Source: Rhodothermaceae bacterium (GTDB lineage Bacteria; Bacteroidota; Rhodothermia; Rhodothermales; Rubricoccaceae). From it: a DNA stretch of 18,682 nt. The notes under the pieces were generated by a model. The model was not told where the DNA came from and did no database searches. It saw only the letters and a program-made list of their open reading frames with translations. Position numbers and translations under genes: made by a program. This document shows positions 13,171-18,682 of the stretch, in pieces. The stretch is taken from assembly GCA_013003465.1 (NCBI GenBank), contig JABDIZ010000262.1:1-18682 (forward strand). Reading direction: 5' to 3'. How positions within the stretch are numbered: the stretch's first letter is position 1; each line of letters begins with the position of its first letter.

Positions 13171-14388
13171 TCAGAGATCGATGACCATCTCGGCTTGGCT
13201 CAGGGCGACCTGGGGTTCCCGGCTCCCATTGTTGCGGTCGAGGCCCTCGTCGATCCAATTGCGCTCGGTCCAAGGCCGGTTCGGGTCGTGGTGCCCGATG
13301 TACGTGTGACGAATGCCGCACGCGACCGCCATCGCCTCGACATCCTCGATGCAACTGTGCCCCCAGTCGAGCCGCGGCACGGCGGCCGAGGTCCCGATCC
13401 CCTTCATGCCGTCGTACTCGGCGCGGAGGTACTGGCCGTCGCGGTAGAGGACCTCGGCGCCCTGGGCGTGCATCCGGAGGCGCTGCTCCGCCGCCTCGCT
13501 GGTCTGCTGGCGTGGGTCGTCGGGGTCGTCACCACGCCGGAGTTCATGGTCCGTGCAGAAGACGAACACCTTGCCCCTATGCTCGACCTTGTAGGCAAAG
13601 CAGGGAGCCGAGTGGTACACCTCGAAGGGCGTCACTCGGGTGTCGCCGATCTCGATGGGCTCGCTTATATCGTGAACGCGTCCGTACGGGGTGCTTGCGG
13701 TGAGCTCTGTCTGGGCATCCCGCAGCTCGGTGGCCTCGAAGCGTGTCGGCATGAGCGCGTAGAAAATGGGCGTTCGGAGGCCCCGGATGTCCTCGGCGAC
13801 GTGCCGGGAAAAGATGCCGAGGCCACTGTCGAGCGCGCGGAGAAACTGGGCGTTTCCATAGATGTGCAGGGTGTTGCGCGGGTCGAAGCAGACGGCGGCC
13901 TGGTCGAAGCCCTCGGTGTGGTCCGCATGGGAGTGGCTGCCGAAGAGGTGGAGGTGGCGGTCGGTGAGGCCCGCCCATTTCTTCTGGAGTGCGAGTGCAC
14001 AAAGCCGGAACCCGCTCCCGCAGTCGAAGACGAGGTCCTGGCCGTCGGCCGTCTCGATGTGGACGGAGGTCGTCCAGCCGCCATAAATGCGGACATCGCG
14101 GGCACGATGCGCCTCGCGGTATCGCAGGAGCGTCCCTTTGTCGGGGCGACCGCCAAGGACCTCTTCGAGTGTGCAGGTCAAGCGGCCGTCCTCATCGGCG
14201 TGGCGCGCGAGATCGTCGAAGACACTCCGGAGCAGCCGGTAGTCCGAGAGCTCCTGCACGGCCTCACGCTCGGCGAGCGCCGGGAAGACGGAGCCGCTAC
14301 CCTGCACGCCGTAGAAGCGGATCCGGAGGTTCTCAATGGGCGGCGCCTCCGCGTCGGTCAACACAGTGGGGGAGGGAGAATCGGCCAT
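13171..14388 (-). CDS. Metallo-beta-lactamase-fold hydrolase
   Basis: 405 residues from ATG 14388, 2 nt after the OmpA-protein stop, so almost certainly co-translated. Strand-one motif RFYGVQGSGSVFP (24-36) and YGGWTTSVHIE (102-112) are typical of PhnP/phosphodiesterase-like members. The metal site is SHSHADHTEG (151-160; HxHxDH at 152-157), with later ligands His259 (HSAPC), Asp280 (CTDHE) and His366 (GHHDP). About 60 residues (38-98) are inserted between the first two strands, charged and helical, perhaps a dimer or partner surface. It should be a di-metal hydrolase, possibly cleaving a cyclic nucleotide or phosphodiester. The substrate is unproven. It belongs to the GTPase/OmpA cluster by operon position. 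Confidence 0.85.
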   Translation of the reverse strand: MADSPSPTVLTDAEAPPIENLRIRFYGVQGSGSVFPALAEREAVQELSDYRLLRSVFDDLARHADEDGRLTCTLEEVLGGRPDKGTLLRYREAHRARDVRIYGGWTTSVHIETADGQDLVFDCGSGFRLCALALQKKWAGLTDRHLHLFGSHSHADHTEGFDQAAVCFDPRNTLHIYGNAQFLRALDSGLGIFSRHVAEDIRGLRTPIFYALMPTRFEATELRDAQTELTASTPYGRVHDISEPIEIGDTRVTPFEVYHSAPCFAYKVEHRGKVFVFCTDHELRRGDDPDDPRQQTSEAAEQRLRMHAQGAEVLYRDGQYLRAEYDGMKGIGTSAAVPRLDWGHSCIEDVEAMAVACGIRHTYIGHHDPNRPWTERNWIDEGLDRNNGSREPQVALSQAEMVIDL

Positions 14389-14390
14389 AA

Positions 14391-16202
14391 TCAGCGGACA
14401 TCGGGGAAGCTCACGTGGAAAGCGGTGCTGCGGTTGAAGGCGCGCGTCGCTTCGTCCTGCTCGGGACGATCCGTGCGCGGCTGGCCCGTCCCGACCGCCT
14501 CGAACACGGCGGCAGGCAGGCCACGCTCGGTGAGGAGGCGCACCATGGCTTCCGCTCGCTGCTGACTGAGCGTCTGGTTGAAGGCGTCGGACCCTTCGCG
14601 GCTGGCGTGTCCTGCTACACGGATGCGGACGGTCCATTCGGCTTCCGCAGCGGCGTCCAGCAGGGCACGCACCAGCGCGGCCGTGCGGTCGAGTGCCGCG
14701 TCCTGGCCGGGTGCCAACTGGGGCGTCCCGACTTGGAACTGGACCTCCTGCTGCTCCAGACTGTCGGTGAGAAGCTGGAGCCGAGGGTCGGTGACGTCCC
14801 CGCCGTCGTAGCGGGCGATGGTGCCGAGGAGGGCCGCGCGCGTCTGCGCGTGAGCTTGCCAGGCGGCCGAGGCTGTGCCCGAGGCGATGAGGACGCCGTC
14901 TTCGACCCGGAAGGAGACAGTTGGAGGCGCCTCCAGCAGCCGAGCGGCCCGGCGCGCCACCATGGCGGGGTCGAGTGACTGGTATGGTTCCCAGGCGGCG
15001 CGGACCTCGTCCGCGTCGAGGCCGGTAGACGGGAGGAGTGCCTCAGGCGCGGCGGCGAGCGGGTCACGGAGGCCTCGGACGAACCGGCGCCCGTCGGCCC
15101 ACCCGTCGTCGAGGACGACGAGGCCAGGTTCGGCGTCGAGCCGGCCGAGGTACGTCTCCCATTGCTGTCGCTCCCGCAGGGAGAAGAAGAGCCAGACGCC
15201 GCCGAGCAAGACCAGCAGGGCCAGGACGATCCAGAGCAGCGGCGAGGGTGCCCGTCGTTCTTCCTCCCTGTACTGCGCCAGCAGCCCACTCGCCAGCAGC
15301 GGCTCGGCCTGCTCGAACGGGCCCGTGTCGCCGTCGAAGGCGGCCAGCTCTTGCCTGAATCGGAGGTGAAGCGTCTCGTTGAGGTCGCGGAGGGCCTCGC
15401 GGAGCGCCGGGCTCGGGTGTCCGCGCAGAACAGCGGCGAGTACGGCCTCGGGTCCCGGCTCGATCCACACCGTCAGATCGCCCACTCGGAGTGTCTCCAA
15501 CGAACCGCCCCCGGCCTCACCGAAGGAGTCCTGAACGAAGTCTTGGATCGCCGTCATCATCCCCGAGACGAGGGCCGAGTCCTGCGCCTCGACGGCGTCC
15601 GCATGGACGTGCAGGAGCGGTAGGCCCGTTGTGCGGTCGATGAGGAAGAGCTGCTCGACGCGATAGAGGAGGGTGTTGCGGAGGACGATCTCGGCGAAGC
15701 TCTGGGTGGTCCGCCACGCCTCGAACCGCCAGCGCAGGCTCCGCGGCGAGAGGCTGTGCTCCAGCGTCTGGTTGATCGAGGCCAGGAGCTGGCCGAGCGC
15801 CTCGCGAATGCCTCGCCGGATGGCTGGCCCGATGACAGGGAACAGCGCATCAACGAGGGGCTTGGGGTTGCGCTGGACGGAGCGCTTCAGGGTCTGTTCG
15901 ATGGTGGGCTCGAGCGCCTTGGCCAATTGGTCGCCATCGGCCGCACGGAGCGCGATGGCTTGGGGAAGCACCTGGCTCACGCGCTCGATCTGCTCCGCTT
16001 CCGAATCGAGCGCGTCGAGGCGGCGGCGGACCGTGTCGAGTTGCTCCTGCTCGGGGCCGACGAGCAGCCTGCGAAGCTGCTGCATCTCGCTGGTCGAGGT
16101 GGTCTCGCTCCCTGCAGGGGAGGCGGTCGGCGCGCGGTACGCTGCCCCGTCCTCGTCGGGGAGGTCGGGTTCAGGGCCTCTGCTCGGGGACTCCGCGGCC
16201 AT
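14391..16202 (-). CDS. Roadblock-like / transmembrane / OmpA-like envelope protein
   Basis: 603 residues. Start ATG 16202 is backed by AGGAG at 16214-16210. Order: acidic low-complexity leader (1-38); a motif (39-66, LRRLLVGPEQ) shared with the neighbouring coiled-coil protein; helical region (75-165); a longin/roadblock-like alpha-beta domain (about 178-280: YRVEQLFLIDRTTGLPLLHV to LTVWIEPGPEAVLAAVLRG); one membrane helix (321-341); a BON-like segment (427-470); and a C-terminal OmpA-like domain (about 500-600; LSQQRAEAMV, VGTGQP). Residues before the helix should be cytoplasmic and the OmpA part periplasmic. The peptidoglycan-binding Asp (GHTD) is Ser534 (GHAS), while the paired Arg549 is kept. 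I infer a link between the cytoplasmic GTPase and the cell wall. Related cyanobacterial proteins are annotated simply as OmpA family. Confidence 0.85.
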   Translation of the reverse strand: MAAESPSRGPEPDLPDEDGAAYRAPTASPAGSETTSTSEMQQLRRLLVGPEQEQLDTVRRRLDALDSEAEQIERVSQVLPQAIALRAADGDQLAKALEPTIEQTLKRSVQRNPKPLVDALFPVIGPAIRRGIREALGQLLASINQTLEHSLSPRSLRWRFEAWRTTQSFAEIVLRNTLLYRVEQLFLIDRTTGLPLLHVHADAVEAQDSALVSGMMTAIQDFVQDSFGEAGGGSLETLRVGDLTVWIEPGPEAVLAAVLRGHPSPALREALRDLNETLHLRFRQELAAFDGDTGPFEQAEPLLASGLLAQYREEERRAPSPLLWIVLALLVLLGGVWLFFSLRERQQWETYLGRLDAEPGLVVLDDGWADGRRFVRGLRDPLAAAPEALLPSTGLDADEVRAAWEPYQSLDPAMVARRAARLLEAPPTVSFRVEDGVLIASGTASAAWQAHAQTRAALLGTIARYDGGDVTDPRLQLLTDSLEQQEVQFQVGTPQLAPGQDAALDRTAALVRALLDAAAEAEWTVRIRVAGHASREGSDAFNQTLSQQRAEAMVRLLTERGLPAAVFEAVGTGQPRTDRPEQDEATRAFNRSTAFHVSFPDVR

Positions 16203-16276
16203 GGCATAGCTCCTGCGTGCGGTCAGCGAGGGGGGTGGGAGCGCTGCTCCGCGGGCCGCTCTTCCGGCGGCGTGGC

Positions 16277-16873
16277 TTATTCCTCCTCAGGCAGCATAAA
16301 ATCATCCCGGAGGCGCATCGCCAGGCCGTCAAAGAGGTCGGCCAGGGCCAGACGGTCGGTCTTGTCGGTGCGGAGCGCTTCGATGTGCTGCTCGGTCATG
16401 GCAGTCAGCGCATCGGCCTTCTGGTGGAGGTCATCGGTGAGGGTCTTCGACTGGTCGAGGATGCGGGTCCGGAGGCCGTGCTCGCTCTCTGCGATCCGCT
16501 CGTCCAGTTGGGCACGGTGTTCCTTGAGCGCTTTCGTGACCTCGCTGACCTTGCCCGTGAGCTGCTCGTGCCCCTCGGTGCGCTGTTCCTGTTCATCGGA
16601 AAGCCGCTTGTTGGTGGCTTCGAGCTCTTCCTTCGCAAACGTTTCGAGGGCTTCTACCCGCCGGTCAAGCGCCTCCCGCATCGCTTCGATGGCCCGTTCG
16701 AGCCGGCCTTCCAACTGGGCGATGCGTCGGTCGAACTCCCGACTCTGCGCCCCGAACAAGATGCTCCGCACGCGTTCGAGGTCTCCGAGGCTGGCGACTT
16801 CCGCGGTAGCAGGGTCAGGCGGAGCGGCCGGAGCGGTCTTGGTTTTTGTCTGCTTCTTGTTCGTTGCACCCAT
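16277..16873 (-). CDS. Cytoplasmic coiled-coil protein of the GTPase/OmpA cluster
   Basis: 198 residues. A basic Lys/Thr-rich, Pro/Ala-rich leader (1-25) precedes a motif at 31-58 (DLERVRSILFGAQSREFD) that aligns without gaps to residues 39-56 of the OmpA-like protein. The rest (55-185) is almost continuous heptad-type helix rich in Glu, Arg, Leu and Ala, ending in acidic LPEEE. There is no membrane helix or signal peptide. It is first in the minus-strand set, 74 bp before the OmpA-protein start. The shared motif suggests both proteins dock on the same partner or on each other. No enzymatic motif. The ATG at 16873 has no clear ribosome binding site. Confidence 0.75.
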   Translation of the reverse strand: MGATNKKQTKTKTAPAAPPDPATAEVASLGDLERVRSILFGAQSREFDRRIAQLEGRLERAIEAMREALDRRVEALETFAKEELEATNKRLSDEQEQRTEGHEQLTGKVSEVTKALKEHRAQLDERIAESEHGLRTRILDQSKTLTDDLHQKADALTAMTEQHIEALRTDKTDRLALADLFDGLAMRLRDDFMLPEEE

Positions 16874-17268
16874 GGCGGTGTCTCATGTTGTGGAGGCTGC
16901 GGGGTGGCGCTCCCTGACGGCGACGCGGCTTCGGCCAAGCGTGAGGGGATCGCATGAACGAGGGGCGCGTGTGCTTGTGTTCGTGGAACATACACCTTGG
17001 CACAGGAAGTTGCTCGGAAGTGTTCCGTCGGCGTAAGGAACGGTCCGATCCCGTTTCCAGGCAGGTGGAGGGCTCGTTCCTGCCGGGCTCTTGGCTGTGG
17101 CGCCGACGCTGGCAGGCGTCTGATGGGGAGGCTAGGCTTGAAACGTTCCGTCGTATGCCCTACTATGGCGTGCCAGTTGACGCATCGGCCTCATCCTTGC
17201 CGGATAGAGGGGCACCACCCGAGGCACCGGACGTTCTCTTCGAGTCTCATCGCACGGTAAGGATCACC
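16874..17268. other. Divergent intergenic region between coiled-coil and FecR-like genes
   Basis: 395 bp with no convincing gene; an open frame from 16954 merely extends the FecR-like gene upstream without coding character. It should hold promoters for both directions. A good plus-strand promoter is visible at 17138-17166. I see no equally clear minus-strand promoter, no strong terminator and no repeat. Confidence 0.6.
17138..17166 (+). promoter_or_regulatory. Candidate sigma-70-like promoter for the FecR-like gene
   Basis: TTGAAA (17138-17143) and TACTAT (17161-17166) are separated by exactly 17 bp, the best consensus match in the window. Transcription would start near 17173, leaving an untranslated leader of about 95 nt before ATG 17269. 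Confidence 0.5.
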
Positions 17269-18216
17269 ATGTGGAGGTTCCTCCTCGCAGGGTTGTTGTT
17301 GAGTGGCAATATGCCCGCTCTCGCGCAAGACGCGGCGGCCTGGCTCACGCAGCCTGTCGGCGAGGTGGATGTCCGGCGTGCAGCCGGAGGCCCCTGGATC
17401 GCAGTCGATGGCCACCTCACGCTCTTCTGGGGCGACGAGGTGCGCACCCAGGCTCGGTCGCGCGCAGTGATTCTGATGCAAGGCGGGGAGCGGATCGCGC
17501 TGGGCCCCGAGCGCCGCTACCACGTCGAGGAGGGCGAGGAGGAGCGAGGGCTTGGGGAGCGCGTGGCTGCCCTCGCGTCGGGCGCCTGGACGCGGTTGTT
17601 CGGCCGCGATGACCCAGTGGCGACGGGAGCCGCGCGCGCAACCGACGACGATGCACCCATCCTGGAACGCCCGCGCTACGGCTACGTCCTCTCGCCCCGC
17701 CCGACCTTTCGGTGGCTAGCCGCCCCCTCGCATGCGGATGGCTACCACATTCGCCTCGTCCCGGACCCGACGGAGGGCGACTGCTTAGACGGACCCGGCG
17801 GAGGCGTCGCCGTCTGGGAAGTAGATGGTGTGGCCGATACCACGCTGCACTACCCGGCCGAGTACGACGCGCTGCTTCGTGGTGCGGCCTACCGCGTCGA
17901 GGTGAGCCGTCAGGCGGCGCCTGAGGACGTGGACTGGGGCTGCTTCATCGTCGCGACCGAAACCGAACGGGCGGAGCTGGGAGAGACCTGGGAAGCGCTT
18001 CAGGCGCAGTATGTACCCGAAGACTCGCTGGAGATCACGGCCGAGTTGATCTACGCGGCGCTGCTCCTGGATGAGGGGTACTACACGGACGCGCTCCGCA
18101 TGCTCGAGGTGGCGGACGCGCGGCAGCCGGGGGATGCGACGACCGCGCGCCTGCGCGCCTACATCTACGAGGAAGCCGGGCCGCCGATCCTCGTCTCCCC
18201 TTCGCCCTCCCCGTGA
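17269..18216 (+). CDS. Secreted FecR-like protein
   Basis: 315 residues from ATG 17269, preceded by AAGGA at 5-nt spacing and starting a clean signal peptide (1-20, ends PALAQ); in-frame upstream sequence to 16954 is not protein-like. Residues 27-85 resemble a FecR domain: GEVDVRRAAGGPWIAVDG, then GDEVRTQARSRAVILMQGGERI, a small beta fold found in envelope signalling proteins. Residues 130-230 form a beta-rich, possibly fibronectin-like part (SPRPTFRWL, AYRVEVS), with a likely disulfide pair Cys172/Cys225. Residues 237-303 are helical and TPR-like (AALLLDEGYYTDALRMLE). It is probably periplasmic and cannot act in anti-sigma signalling alone, having no cytoplasmic part. The stop is 13 bp before the CHASE2 gene, so the two are probably co-transcribed and may form one sensor. 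Confidence 0.8.
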   Translation: MWRFLLAGLLLSGNMPALAQDAAAWLTQPVGEVDVRRAAGGPWIAVDGHLTLFWGDEVRTQARSRAVILMQGGERIALGPERRYHVEEGEEERGLGERVAALASGAWTRLFGRDDPVATGAARATDDDAPILERPRYGYVLSPRPTFRWLAAPSHADGYHIRLVPDPTEGDCLDGPGGGVAVWEVDGVADTTLHYPAEYDALLRGAAYRVEVSRQAAPEDVDWGCFIVATETERAELGETWEALQAQYVPEDSLEITAELIYAALLLDEGYYTDALRMLEVADARQPGDATTARLRAYIYEEAGPPILVSPSPSP

Positions 18217-18229
18217 CGCGTACGGTTCG

Positions 18230-18682
18230 ATGGCGCACAAGCTTTTCGGCTGGATCGATGAGATCGAATCGCTCATCAAGCAATACAAGGGGTACATCTC
18301 GACCCTGTGGGCCGTGGCCCTCTGGCTGGCCGGTGCAACCCTCATGGGCCTGTGGTTTGACGGCCGTCACACCCTTACGGAAGCAGGACTAATCGAGGTC
18401 GCGCCTGCCCCTGAACTGGTGATTGTGGCACTCGACGAGGTCTTCGCCGAGCACCACGACTTCCCGCGAGAGACGCCCAAGGAGTACCTCGCCGATGTCG
18501 TGCGTGCCGTAGCGGCCTACGAGCCGCGCGTGGTCGCGCTCGACTACTGGCTCACCAACGCGGATCTCAACGAGGACGGCTTTGAGGCGCTGGTGCAGGC
18601 CGTGGAGGAGGCGCCCGCTGCGGTCCAGTTCGTCTTTCCCACACGCCTGCTGGCGCGGCCGGAGGGCTATACGGTACTGGAT
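18230..18682 (+). CDS. CHASE2-domain sensor protein (C-terminus cut by window)
   Basis: Open from ATG 18230 to the right edge, 151 residues. A short cytoplasmic leader (1-22) precedes a membrane helix (about 24-43). The CHASE2 start follows: ELVIVALDEVFAEH (about 66-79), then PRETPKEYLADVV and PRVVALDYWLTN (99-110), matching the ValDe, pR and vvglD signature strands. CHASE2 is an extracytoplasmic sensing domain joined to adenylate cyclases, kinases or other output modules. The output here is outside the window. Its FecR-like neighbour is a common companion of CHASE2 proteins. If the output is a nucleotide cyclase, the nearby metallo-beta-lactamase-fold hydrolase would be a natural counterpart. 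Confidence 0.85.
   Translation, partial: MAHKLFGWIDEIESLIKQYKGYISTLWAVALWLAGATLMGLWFDGRHTLTEAGLIEVAPAPELVIVALDEVFAEHHDFPRETPKEYLADVVRAVAAYEPRVVALDYWLTNADLNEDGFEALVQAVEEAPAAVQFVFPTRLLARPEGYTVLD

Noticed and set aside
13195..14565. 456-codon plus-strand frame opposite the MBL hydrolase
   Set aside because: The minus-strand frame has HxHxDH and later ligands; this one is a Val/Glu/Arg-rich shadow with no motif.
15756..17036. 426-codon plus-strand frame opposite the OmpA-like and coiled-coil genes
   Set aside because: Low-complexity Ser/Arg translation, covered by two supported minus-strand genes and spanning their gap.
1..18682. CRISPR array or defence locus with known nuclease
   Set aside because: No regularly spaced direct repeats and no Cas, restriction or retron-type motifs were found in the window.

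Overview
The window is high-GC bacterial DNA with densely packed genes, short intergenic gaps and mostly weak ribosome binding sites. Several gene types are common in Rhodothermales-like Bacteroidota: an M42 peptidase, an M32 carboxypeptidase, a fused osmoprotectant transporter, and an OmpA / Rab-like GTPase / CHASE2 cluster. That placement is an inference; no rRNA or other marker gene is present.

Layout. (1) 1-2600: a PIG-L/LmbE-type deacetylase lipoprotein (minus, cut by the left edge), a 51-residue lipoprotein and an M42 aminopeptidase (both plus). A period-7 repeat array (2542-2600) lies at the convergent junction and encodes the C-terminus of the next gene. (2) 2550-6361, minus strand: an apparent operon of OpuC/ProV-like ATPase, fused substrate-binding/permease protein (ATGA overlap) and M32 carboxypeptidase. 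(3) 6460-12382: an intact tRNA-Thr(CGU) followed by a 5.9-kb integrated element. The last 45 nt of the tRNA region recur at 12338-12382, giving an attL/attR pair. Just inside each end is a related 20-bp site (6615-6634 and 12215-12234), which look like integrase arm sites. The element carries a three-gene minus-strand operon (membrane-anchored methyltransferase, HMA-CDF cation transporter, P1B-4-type metal ATPase), a 5'-truncated tyrosine integrase, and a two-gene module of unknown function. (4) 12584-18682: a Rab-like GTPase (plus); a minus-strand set of a coiled-coil protein, a protein with roadblock-like, transmembrane, BON-like and OmpA-like parts, and a metallo-beta-lactamase-fold hydrolase; then a plus-strand FecR-like secreted protein and a CHASE2 sensor protein cut by the right edge.

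How the parts may work together. The transporter operon probably imports a quaternary-amine osmolyte. The island operon probably exports divalent metals from the cytoplasm; its integrase looks dead, so the island is probably fixed unless mobilised in trans. The right-hand cluster looks like an envelope-spanning signalling assembly. The GTPase would work with the cytoplasmic roadblock-like part of the OmpA protein. The coiled-coil protein shares an N-terminal motif with the OmpA protein. The hydrolase and the FecR/CHASE2 pair may add a small-molecule or envelope-sensing arm. These links rest on gene order and motif reading only.
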